A stretch of 64,000 bases of DNA from Planctomycetia bacterium (GTDB lineage: Bacteria > Planctomycetota > Phycisphaerae > Phycisphaerales > SM1A02), in contig SYAC01000034.1 of NCBI GenBank assembly GCA_005787685.1, forward strand, positions 1 to 64,000, given 5' to 3'. Positions 17,018 to 24,875 of this stretch are shown here, in pieces. The stretch's first letter is position 1; each line of letters opens with the position of its first letter. The notes beneath the pieces were generated by a model. That model saw only the letters and a program-made list of their open reading frames with translations, did no database searches and was not told the DNA's origin. The translations under genes and the position numbers were made by a program.

Positions 17018-19371
17018 GCGGGTTTGGTGGGTTTGATTTATTTGAGTTGTTCCGCGCAGAAATTCTGGCGCACGGCGCCGCATTGAACGAGGGCTTGCTG
17101 CGTTTGGAGCAAAACCCTGCGGATGTGCAACCTATTGAAAGTTTGATGCGCGCCGCGCATTCCATCAAAGGCGCCTCGCGCGTGATTAATTTAGATTTGG
17201 CGGTTGACCTGGCCCATCACATGGAAGATTGCCTTGTCAACATTCAAAAGAAAATAGAAGTGTGCGGATCGGAGCGCGTAGAACAATTGCTTGGTGGCAC
17301 GGATATCTTGACGCAACTTGGCACAATGCAGGAGGCCGATTTGCCCGCATGGAAGAACGCCAACGCCGTTGATATCAACGCCTTGGTGACGGCGTTGTCG
17401 GCGCCGGTACAGGCCATTCCTGTGACGACCAAATCCGATAAGACCGTCGCAATGGTTGAGCCAACGGAATCTATGGTGGAAGTTGAACAGCCTGCGACGG
17501 ACATGTTGGTCACACCGAGCGTTGCGCATGCCTCCACGCTGAGTGCGCCCACGCCAGGCACGGGTTCCTGGCAACAGCCCTTGAAAACCTCCGATCATGC
17601 GCCCCAGACCGCGAAAGCGGTTGCCACCCCCGCCACGACGGAAGTGCGAACGGTGCGGGTCAATGCGGAAAATTTGGATCGCATGATGCGCTTGGCAGGT
17701 GAAAGCATGGTGGAGGGAAAACGATTTCCGCAAATACGACAAGGCTTGCGCGAGATGAAATCGCAACTGCGCTCCGCCCGCGACTCTTTTGAATCCGCTG
17801 TGAAGCGACGCGACGGCGCCGAAATTTCAAATTCATTGGCGCGCTTGGCCAGCATTGAGGGAAGTTTGACAAGCCACGCTGAATTTTTAGAAAATGTGTT
17901 TCGGCGCACTGAAGAAGTTGGAACCAAGTTGTATCACGAGGTCATTGGAAGCCGCATGCGCCCCTTTGGCGATGTCACCGCTGGCCACCCGCGAATGATT
18001 CGCGATCTCGCCAAGAAACTTGGCAAGAAAGTTCAATTTGATATTGAGGGAGTCAATGTCTCTGTGGATCGTGATGTCCTTGCACGCTTAGAAGCGCCCT
18101 TGAATCATATGTTGCGCAACGCAATTGATCATGGTTTTGAAAGTCCAGAGGATCGGCGAACTGCTGGAAAGTCCGAGACCGCGCATTTGCGTTTACAAGC
18201 TCGCCACCACGCCGGCATGTTGGAAGTGCGCATTCGCGATGACGGCCGTGGCATTGATCCCGAACGCGTGCGCGCCAAAGTTGTAGAAAAGCGCTTGCAA
18301 TCAGCCGATATTGCGAGTGGCTTGAACAAGGCCGAACTGCTGGAGTTTTTATTCCTGCCGGGCTTCTCCACCGCCTCACAAGTAACGGAAGTTTCGGGAC
18401 GTGGGGTTGGCTTGGATGTGGTGAGTCAAACGGTTCGAGAAATTGGCGGAACCGTTCGTTTGGAATCACAACCCGGACAAGGCTCTGAATTTATTTTATC
18501 GCTTCCGATCACGCTCAGTGTTATCCGCGCCGTCACCGTACGCGTGGCCGGCGAAGGCTACGCGTTTCCACTCGCTCGCATTGAGCGTATTGTGAAAGTG
18601 GACTCCACATCGCTGAAGAGCATGGAAGGCAGACTTACATTCGAGTTTGATGAGCGATCAATTGGCTTGCTACGCGCCAGTGAATTGTTTGGTTTGTCCA
18701 ACACGGCCCACATGAACAATTCTTCCGTGGTGAATGTTGTCGTGCTTGGCGACATAGATAATCCGTGTGGATTGGTGGTTGATCAATTCATGGGCGAGCA
18801 AGATTTAGTGGTGCGAAAACTTGATCCACGACTTGGAAAAACTCCATTTATCAGTTCGGCTGCGATTGACGATGAGGGTCAGGCGATTTTGATCATGGAT
18901 GTGGAAGATCTGCTCATTGGCATTCGCCGTGGCCTGGCCGAGGGCGGAGTACGGGGCTTGGACATTTCATCATTACGCCAGAATTCAGGCGGAAGAAAGC
19001 GCGTTTTGGTGGTGGATGACTCCATTACCGTTCGCGAAGTGGAGCGCCAAATGTTGGCGCGCTTGGGCTATGAAGTGGAGACCGCGGTGGATGGGGTTGA
19101 TGGATTTGCTCAACTCAAAGCGGGCCGATTTGATTTGCTGGTGACCGATGTTGATATGCCGCGTATGAATGGCATTGAGTTTGTCAAGGCGTTGCGTCGC
19201 GATCCGCGTTTCGCCACGCTGCCGGTTGCGATTGTGAGTTACAAGGACCGCGCCGAAGACCGCACCGCTGGAATGGAAGCGGGAGCAAACGCCTATCTCA
19301 CCAAGGGTTCTTTCCAGGATCAATCGTTCATTCAAACCATTACGGACTTGATAGGCGAGGCGCAACGGTGA
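17014..19371 (+). CDS. cheA: CheA-type hybrid histidine kinase with C-terminal receiver (WspE-like)
   Basis: 785 residues. The HPt domain has the phospho-acceptor H49 in LMRAAHSIKGASRVINLDLA; the HxxxDCLVNIQ region and one single HPt domain recall WspE. A Pro/Thr-rich linker (about 135-210) precedes the dimerisation domain. The ATPase core has N box LNHMLRNAIDHGFESPEDR, G1 IRDDGRGIDPERV and G2 EVSGRGVGLDVVSQTV. A CheW-like P5 domain spans about 500-650. A receiver follows (VLVVDDSITVRE, acceptor in LLVTDVDMPRMNG). By family it autophosphorylates, passes phosphate to CheB and the output regulator, and its own receiver may be a phosphate sink. There is no separate P2 domain. Confidence 0.93.
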   Translation: MSGFGGFDLFELFRAEILAHGAALNEGLLRLEQNPADVQPIESLMRAAHSIKGASRVINLDLAVDLAHHMEDCLVNIQKKIEVCGSERVEQLLGGTDILTQLGTMQEADLPAWKNANAVDINALVTALSAPVQAIPVTTKSDKTVAMVEPTESMVEVEQPATDMLVTPSVAHASTLSAPTPGTGSWQQPLKTSDHAPQTAKAVATPATTEVRTVRVNAENLDRMMRLAGESMVEGKRFPQIRQGLREMKSQLRSARDSFESAVKRRDGAEISNSLARLASIEGSLTSHAEFLENVFRRTEEVGTKLYHEVIGSRMRPFGDVTAGHPRMIRDLAKKLGKKVQFDIEGVNVSVDRDVLARLEAPLNHMLRNAIDHGFESPEDRRTAGKSETAHLRLQARHHAGMLEVRIRDDGRGIDPERVRAKVVEKRLQSADIASGLNKAELLEFLFLPGFSTASQVTEVSGRGVGLDVVSQTVREIGGTVRLESQPGQGSEFILSLPITLSVIRAVTVRVAGEGYAFPLARIERIVKVDSTSLKSMEGRLTFEFDERSIGLLRASELFGLSNTAHMNNSSVVNVVVLGDIDNPCGLVVDQFMGEQDLVVRKLDPRLGKTPFISSAAIDDEGQAILIMDVEDLLIGIRRGLAEGGVRGLDISSLRQNSGGRKRVLVVDDSITVREVERQMLARLGYEVETAVDGVDGFAQLKAGRFDLLVTDVDMPRMNGIEFVKALRRDPRFATLPVAIVSYKDRAEDRTAGMEAGANAYLTKGSFQDQSFIQTITDLIGEAQR

Positions 19372-20399
19372 AAATTGCTGTTGTGAATGATTTACAAATT
19401 GCGCTGCATGCGTTGACGCATATTGTGAAAGGCATTCCAGATGTCACATTGGCGTGGACGGCCTTGGATGGCGTGGAAGCCGTGAACAAGTGCGCCTTGG
19501 ACAAGCCAGATTTAATTTTGATGGACTTGATCATGCCCAACATGGACGGCGTTGAGGCCACTCGCCAAATCATGCGTAAGACTCCCTGCGCCATTCTTGT
19601 GGTCACGGCAACCATTGAAGGAAACGCCAGCCGCGTATTCGAGGCCCTTGGCGCGGGCGCGCTGGACGCGGTTGAAACTCCGCGCTTTGAGCAGTCTCTT
19701 GATGGAACGGGCGGCGATCGCTTAAGGGCAAAGATTTCGCAAATCCGCCGCAACGAGCGCATCACGGTCAAACCGACATTTGATCCCATTGTCACCAAGT
19801 TGCACGGCAACCAGCACATACGCCGCTCGCCCGTTGTGTTACTTGGTGCAAGTACCGGCGGACCACAAGCTCTGGCAACCGTGCTGCGATCTTTCAAGCA
19901 ACCACTTGAATTTGCCGTGGTGATTGTCCAGCATTTGGACACCGCGTTTGTTCCAGGATTTCGAAATTGGTTAAGCCACGAGACAGGCATGATGGTTCGC
20001 GCGGCTGATCCTGGCGAACTCGCCGTGGCTGGAACCATCTCTATTGCTTCCTCCAATAGGCACTTGCAATTCACTTCAGGTGGATCTTTTATTGAGAGTG
20101 ATTCTCCCGCCGAGGCACTGCATAAGCCAAGCGTGGACTCACTCATGCTCAGCGCCGCTCGCACTCAACTCTTTGGAGTAGCCGCCTTGCTGACTGGCAT
20201 GGGGCGAGATGGCGCCGCAGGATTGCTCGCGCTTAAAAAATCGGGTTGGGCAACCATTGTGCAAGACTCCGCCACCAGCGTGGTCTGGGGAATGCCTGGC
20301 GCCGCCGTGCAATGCCTTGCCGCGGAGCAAGTACTTCCCATTGATCAAATTGGTCAAGCCATTCAAACCGCACTTATCCGAAAGCCAAAACATGTCTAG
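19368..20399 (+). CDS. cheB: CheB-type methylesterase (WspF-like)
   Basis: 343 residues, GTG start overlapping cheA. The receiver begins MKIAVVNDLQ: an Asn-Asp pair (N7, D8) in place of two acids, as I recall for WspF, with acceptor D53 in LILMDLIMPNMDGVEA. The methylesterase domain has the catalytic triad S162 (GASTGGPQAL), H189 (VIVQHLD) and D281 (TGMGRDGAAG). By family it removes methyl groups from receptors when phosphorylated and resets signalling. The stop overlaps the start of the next gene by 8 bases. Its presence with CheR implies an adapting receptor somewhere in the genome. Confidence 0.92.
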   Translation: MKIAVVNDLQIALHALTHIVKGIPDVTLAWTALDGVEAVNKCALDKPDLILMDLIMPNMDGVEATRQIMRKTPCAILVVTATIEGNASRVFEALGAGALDAVETPRFEQSLDGTGGDRLRAKISQIRRNERITVKPTFDPIVTKLHGNQHIRRSPVVLLGASTGGPQALATVLRSFKQPLEFAVVIVQHLDTAFVPGFRNWLSHETGMMVRAADPGELAVAGTISIASSNRHLQFTSGGSFIESDSPAEALHKPSVDSLMLSAARTQLFGVAALLTGMGRDGAAGLLALKKSGWATIVQDSATSVVWGMPGAAVQCLAAEQVLPIDQIGQAIQTALIRKPKHV

Positions 20400-21582
20400 C
20401 GCAACCCCAGTCCATTCTTTAGACACATTCCAAACCATTGTTCTGCTGGTGGATGATCAGGCCATTATTGCGGGCGCAGTCCACAAAATGTTGCAATCCC
20501 AGCCGACTTGGCAGTTTCACTATTGCAACGATGGAACCAAAGCCGTGCAGATGGCTCTGTCCATTCAGCCAACAATCATCCTGCAAGATTTAGTCATGCC
20601 AGATGTCGACGGCTTGACATTAGTGGCGGAGTATCGCAAGCATGCCCCGTTGGCGCAGACGCCCTTAGTTGTGCTTTCTTCACGCGAAGAAGCCGTGACC
20701 AAGGCAAAGGCGTTTGAATTGGGTGCCAATGATTATTTGGTGAAATTGCCTGATCCAGTTGAGCTGATCGCACGCATCAAGCATCACTCCGATGGGTTCA
20801 AGGCCGCCATGGAACGCAACGCCGCATACGCCGCGCTTGCGGCCAGCGAAAAACATTTGCAAGAAGAAGCCAAGCGCGCCGCGGAATATGTGCGTTCACT
20901 ATTGCCGCAGCCGTTGACCGAAGGCGCGGCCACCACCAAGTGGAAATTTGTTCCCAGCGAAAGCTTGGGTGGCGACGCGTTTGGTTACCACTGGCTTGAT
21001 GAATCTCGCTTGGCGATGTATTTGCTGGATGTGTGCGGTCATGGAATTGGTCCAGCGTTGCTGGGCGTGAGCGCCATGAACACAATTCGTGGCGGCGGCA
21101 TTCCGGGCCGCGACATGCGCGATCCCGCAGCCGTGCTTGAAGGCTTGAACGATCTCTATCCAATGGACCAGCACAATGACATGTTTTTCACGCTGTGGTA
21201 CGGCATTCTTGATGTGGATGCCAGCACCATTCAATGGTGTGGCGGCGGCCATCCGCCCGCGTTATTGGTGGATCCCGATGGCTCCATAACGCAACTGGCT
21301 TCGCAAGGCCTGATGATTGGCGCGGCAACTGGAATTCCATATGACTCAAGTCAGGTGATCTTGAAACCCAAATCTAAATTGTTTGTGTACAGCGACGGCA
21401 TATTTGAAATCACCAAACCGGACAAGAGCATGACTTCGCTGGAGGACTACATTGCGAAGGTTGGGCAACTGCACGCCAAATCGGACGCGTTGGAACACAT
21501 GGTTTTGTGGGGACAAGCCGCCCAAGGTGGTCCGCAATTTGTGGACGATGTGAGTTTACTTGAGGTGACATTCAATCCTTGA
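20392..21582 (+). CDS. WspR-like receiver fused to PP2C/SpoIIE phosphatase
   Basis: 396 residues from the ATG at 20392, which overlaps cheB by 8 bases; longer in-frame starts lie inside cheB and lack family sequence. Receiver: acidic pair D21-D22 (VLLVDDQAIIAGAV), acceptor D66 (IILQDLVMPDVDGLTLV), lysine K118 (GANDYLVKLPDPVELIARIK). This closely resembles the WspR receiver. A coiled-coil stalk (about 135-170) leads to a SpoIIE/RsbU-type phosphatase: LPQPL, GGDAFGY (D195), DVCGHGIGPALLG (D213) and FVDDVSLLEV at the end, so the metal-binding aspartates are kept. There is no GGDEF domain. By family the output would dephosphorylate a STAS-type anti-sigma antagonist. Confidence 0.9.
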   Translation: MSSATPVHSLDTFQTIVLLVDDQAIIAGAVHKMLQSQPTWQFHYCNDGTKAVQMALSIQPTIILQDLVMPDVDGLTLVAEYRKHAPLAQTPLVVLSSREEAVTKAKAFELGANDYLVKLPDPVELIARIKHHSDGFKAAMERNAAYAALAASEKHLQEEAKRAAEYVRSLLPQPLTEGAATTKWKFVPSESLGGDAFGYHWLDESRLAMYLLDVCGHGIGPALLGVSAMNTIRGGGIPGRDMRDPAAVLEGLNDLYPMDQHNDMFFTLWYGILDVDASTIQWCGGGHPPALLVDPDGSITQLASQGLMIGAATGIPYDSSQVILKPKSKLFVYSDGIFEITKPDKSMTSLEDYIAKVGQLHAKSDALEHMVLWGQAAQGGPQFVDDVSLLEVTFNP

Positions 21583-21597
21583 GCAATCGCGTGCGCC

Positions 21598-21631
21598 GAA
21601 TTGGCGTGTGAAGTCACGCCAATTCTTTTTT
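21598..21631 (+). terminator. Intrinsic terminator of the Wsp-like operon
   Basis: A perfect 11-base-pair stem, GAATTGGCGTG with CACGCCAATTC, around a 6-base loop, followed by six T. It begins 16 bases after the phosphatase stop. It makes a GTG at 21608, inside the stem, an unlikely start for the next gene. Confidence 0.9.
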
Positions 21632-21640
21632 GGCAATGAG

Positions 21641-22642
21641 GTGTCCCGCGCCTTGCACACACAACATTTCGCCATGCACTTCGTAGCCATCACAACACTG
21701 ATGGCTTTCATTGTTGGATGCGCTTCGGGGCCGCACGCGTTCACCCAAGAGCGATTTCACTTTCAGGAAGTGCACATGGGCGCCAAGGTGAGCCTGACCA
21801 TGTACGCCGACAATGAACCTGCCGCCGCAACCGCGGCGCGCGCCGCATACAACGAAATCGCCGCTTGGGACTTGGCGCTCAGCGATTATTTGCCCGATTC
21901 GGAAATTTGTGCGCTGTCAACCAAAGCCCAACACGCCACAGCGGTGCGGCCGCGACTGGCAAAAGCGCTGCAAATGTCGATTGAATTCAACCATTCCTCG
22001 AATGGAGTATTTGATTGCGCCCTGGGGCAATTGACCAAGGTATGGCGCGCGGCGTTTCGTGAGCAACGCATGCCAAGCGACGCGTCCGTACAGTGGGCGT
22101 TTGATCATTCCGGCCTGTCGCATGTCACATGGGATGAAGCCACCCACTCGGTGGCATTTGATGGCCAGGAAATTCAACTTGACTTTGGCGCAATTGGCCA
22201 AGGCCTAGCCGCCGACGCCGCCATGCAAGTGCTGCGAAGTCATCATATTTCTTGCGCGCTCATTGATATCAGCGGCGACATTCTTGCCAGCGACGCCCCG
22301 CCGCAATCCAACGGTTGGGTTGTGCGTGTCGAGCCTGAATTTGCCAGTGAGCAAGTACGCGAAGTAAAACTGTCGAATCAGGCATTGTGCGTCAGTGGCG
22401 ATCGCGGCCAACCTGGGCGCATTGATGGAAAAATACTTTCACACATTCTCAATCCAAAGAATGGCTATCCCATTGGGTGGCCACGCCAATCCGTGGTGAT
22501 TGCGCAAGACGCCACCACGGCCGACGCAATTGCAACCATTGCGTGCATCATGAGTGTTGATGAACTGAAGGCGTTCGAGCAGAAATATCCGCGTGTCCAC
22601 ATTTCAATAGAGCGTTTGCCAGAACAGGACGACGCACATTGA
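21641..22642 (+). CDS. apbE: FAD:protein FMN transferase (ApbE family), lipoprotein
   Basis: 333 residues from the GTG at 21641; an ATG at 21674 is equally possible, while an upstream GTG lies in the terminator. A signal peptide ends in a lipobox-like MAFIVGC/AS. ApbE blocks: QLDFGAIGQGLAADAAMQVL (FAD site), CALIDISGDILAS, GKILSHILNPKNGYPIG and the metal-binding QDATTADAIATIAC. By family it attaches FMN to a threonine of periplasmic flavoproteins such as Nqr or Rnf subunits, none of which is in this window. It converges on the Gfo/Idh/MocA gene with a 19-base gap. Confidence 0.88.
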   Translation: MSRALHTQHFAMHFVAITTLMAFIVGCASGPHAFTQERFHFQEVHMGAKVSLTMYADNEPAAATAARAAYNEIAAWDLALSDYLPDSEICALSTKAQHATAVRPRLAKALQMSIEFNHSSNGVFDCALGQLTKVWRAAFREQRMPSDASVQWAFDHSGLSHVTWDEATHSVAFDGQEIQLDFGAIGQGLAADAAMQVLRSHHISCALIDISGDILASDAPPQSNGWVVRVEPEFASEQVREVKLSNQALCVSGDRGQPGRIDGKILSHILNPKNGYPIGWPRQSVVIAQDATTADAIATIACIMSVDELKAFEQKYPRVHISIERLPEQDDAH

Positions 22643-22661
22643 AGGAGATGGACCACACCAC

Positions 22662-23969
22662 CTAGATCAGCTTGGATTGACCTGGAACTCGAATAATGGG
22701 CTGCGGCGCATTGCGCATGTCAAGTTTATCTGGGCCAAGATTTTCAAGGCTATTGACCACCTGATCCCAAGTCACGGCTTGTCCGGTGTAGGCCGACATA
22801 CGACCCATGAGAGCCATTCGACATGTGTTCACGACAAAGTTTCCATCGTCGATTCTTTTGCCGCCGCGAATTGCCTTGTAGAACTCGTCGTGTTCGGTTT
22901 GATACATATTTGGATTGGGCCCATCTGGCGGATAGCTCCAAGGATGCTCGCCAATGATTTCATGCGTTGGTCCCCAGCCATTGATGAAGGCGCTTCCCTT
23001 GGAACCAATCACCGTATCAAGATTTTCATTGTGGCAATCTGGTTGCTGCCTGCACAACAATGTGGCACGGCGATTACGCGGCCACTCATAGACCACGGCG
23101 AAGTTGTCATAGATATCGCCACGCTCCGGAATATTTTCGCGCAGGCCACGGCTGCCCATGGCGGTGCAACGCGTGGGAGGCTCATTGCCAAATGCCCAAT
23201 TGATCTTGTCGATGCTGTGAATAGCCTGCTCCACAATGATGTCGCCAGAAAGCCAAACAAAGTGTTGCCAATTGCGCAGCTGGAACTCCATATCGCTCCA
23301 CTCTGGCTTACGCGGATTGATGCCCAGCGGATTGGTGAGATAATCGCTGTGCATGGCGAGTACTTCGCCAATGTCGCCGCCACGAATACGCATGAAGGTC
23401 TCGCGCTCAGGCAACGAGTAACGCCAGCAAAATCCGCTCATAAATTGCAGCTTTTTGGCCCTTGCATCTTCGATGCACTGAATCACCACCTTGGCACCTG
23501 CGGCGTCGGTAAACATGGGCTTCTCGCAAAAGATATTTTTCCCGGCGTCTACAGCGGATCGTAAATGCATTGGGCGAAAGTATGGAGCCGAGGCCAGAAT
23601 GACCACGTCAACATCGGTGGAACACGCCATTGCGCCGGCATCAAATCCCGTAAAGCGACGCTCGGGTGGCACGATGACTCGATCACCATTGGGTCTTTTT
23701 TTTAATTCAGCATGGGCGGTTTCAATGCGGTCTGGGAATGTGTCGGCCATGACCCAAATCACAACCCCGGGATCCGCTTTAAGCGCTTGATCGGCCGCGC
23801 CAGTGCCTCGACCGCCACAACCGATCACAGCGACTTTGATTTGGCTTCCCGCAGGTGCCTGCGCCAGCGCGCGACCCACCACCGGCACGGCGAATGCGGC
23901 TACACCTGCCGCGGCCGCAGTGTGAATGAATTGTCGGCGCCGAAAACTTTTTTCTTCCTCAGGTTGCAT
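22662..23969 (-). CDS. Gfo/Idh/MocA-family oxidoreductase, Tat-exported
   Basis: 435 residues. A twin-arginine signal (SFRRRQFIHTAAAAGVAAFA) ends near ALAQA at about residue 38. The Rossmann fold begins IKVAVIGCGGRGTGAADQAL; the family motif FCEKPMFTDAAGA (catalytic-site EKP) is near residue 145; QLRNWQHFVWLSGDIIVEQA continues into the C-terminal alpha/beta domain, with the His of IHSID. AAGGAG lies 6 bases before the ATG. These exported oxidoreductases are abundant in planctomycetes and are thought to act on sugars or sugar derivatives in the periplasm; the substrate cannot be told here. Confidence 0.9.
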   Translation of the reverse strand: MQPEEEKSFRRRQFIHTAAAAGVAAFAVPVVGRALAQAPAGSQIKVAVIGCGGRGTGAADQALKADPGVVIWVMADTFPDRIETAHAELKKRPNGDRVIVPPERRFTGFDAGAMACSTDVDVVILASAPYFRPMHLRSAVDAGKNIFCEKPMFTDAAGAKVVIQCIEDARAKKLQFMSGFCWRYSLPERETFMRIRGGDIGEVLAMHSDYLTNPLGINPRKPEWSDMEFQLRNWQHFVWLSGDIIVEQAIHSIDKINWAFGNEPPTRCTAMGSRGLRENIPERGDIYDNFAVVYEWPRNRRATLLCRQQPDCHNENLDTVIGSKGSAFINGWGPTHEIIGEHPWSYPPDGPNPNMYQTEHDEFYKAIRGGKRIDDGNFVVNTCRMALMGRMSAYTGQAVTWDQVVNSLENLGPDKLDMRNAPQPIIRVPGQSKLI

Positions 23970-24053
23970 GCAAGGCTCCTTGGCGGTGTTCGTGTTTGAG
24001 GTATTGGACTTGCATTTGAAATACGAGTTGCATTTGAGATTGTGATTGTGACC

Positions 24054-24863
24054 TTAAGGATTCATTTTTTGCGACTGGTTGATCGCGGGAGTTGCCGCTG
24101 GTGTCAAAGGTACTTCATACGCCACGCGAAATCCCGCAAATGATCCATCGGCAAGCCACCAACGGCTGGGCGGAATTTGGGGGTCAGTGGCGTTCCAATT
24201 CGGGCTGAAGGCGCGAGTGGCGGAGCAATTGACGCTTTCAGCCGCGTCATTGTAAGCGCCGCCAGCCAGCACGCATGTTCCATCGGCCATGGTGACCCAC
24301 TCCGCAGCGTTGCCTTTGAGATCATAAAAACCATTGCGCATGGGCTTGCTGCTTGCGACGCGGTGGGTGCGCTTGTTGGAATTCTCCTTGTACCAAGCAA
24401 TGTCCCCCAGAGGAATCGTGTCGCTTGAACCGTCCTGGCAAGCAGCTTGAAATTCTTGCAGGGTTGGCAATCGAAACTTTTTGCCGGTCTTGGCACTGAG
24501 CCATTGGCAAAACAGTGTGGCATTCTCTTGGCTCACCGAAATGGCTGGAAACCCAGCGTGACCGAATCCGCGGTCCATGGTGATGTATGGTTTACTTGGC
24601 CTGGCAATGGCATCGGCATGCGCGGGACCACTACCGGCGTCGCGCGCAAATACAAAGGCGTCAAGAAGTTCCCAAGGTACTTCAGTTTGCGCGAGCAACA
24701 CATTTGCGTGCGCAGACTGATTGATGGGCAGCAAGACAATCTCAAGCGCCGTGCCAGCTATTGCGACCTTGAGTGGGTCATGAACAGGCGTTTGCGCCAC
24801 CCAAAATAACGGCGTGGCAAGAGTGAATGTGCAACCAACAATCCATGCCACGCAGCTCTGCAT
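24054..24863 (-). CDS. SUMF1/FGE-domain protein, exported
   Basis: 269 residues with a hydrophobic N-terminus (AWIVGCTFTLATPLFWVA) that may be a signal peptide. The formylglycine-generating-enzyme-like fold is recognised by PAISVSQENATLFCQWLSA, KKFRLPTLQEFQAAC, the NGFYDLKGNAAEWV block (residue about 185) and the closing PSRWWLADGSFAGFRVA. Such proteins can be true FGEs that activate sulfatases, or binding proteins of unknown role; no sulfatase gene is nearby, so I do not claim catalysis. It lies 12 bases downstream of the dockerin-bearing gene and may be co-transcribed with it. Confidence 0.8.
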   Translation of the reverse strand: MQSCVAWIVGCTFTLATPLFWVAQTPVHDPLKVAIAGTALEIVLLPINQSAHANVLLAQTEVPWELLDAFVFARDAGSGPAHADAIARPSKPYITMDRGFGHAGFPAISVSQENATLFCQWLSAKTGKKFRLPTLQEFQAACQDGSSDTIPLGDIAWYKENSNKRTHRVASSKPMRNGFYDLKGNAAEWVTMADGTCVLAGGAYNDAAESVNCSATRAFSPNWNATDPQIPPSRWWLADGSFAGFRVAYEVPLTPAATPAINQSQKMNP

Positions 24864-24875
24864 GCCATCAATGTA

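Noticed and set aside
17191-17766. 191-residue antisense frame within cheA
   Set aside because: Shadow of a high-confidence CheA gene; His/Arg-rich composition typical of antisense frames.
21608-21640. GTG at 21608 as the apbE start
   Set aside because: It lies inside the stem of a strong intrinsic terminator.
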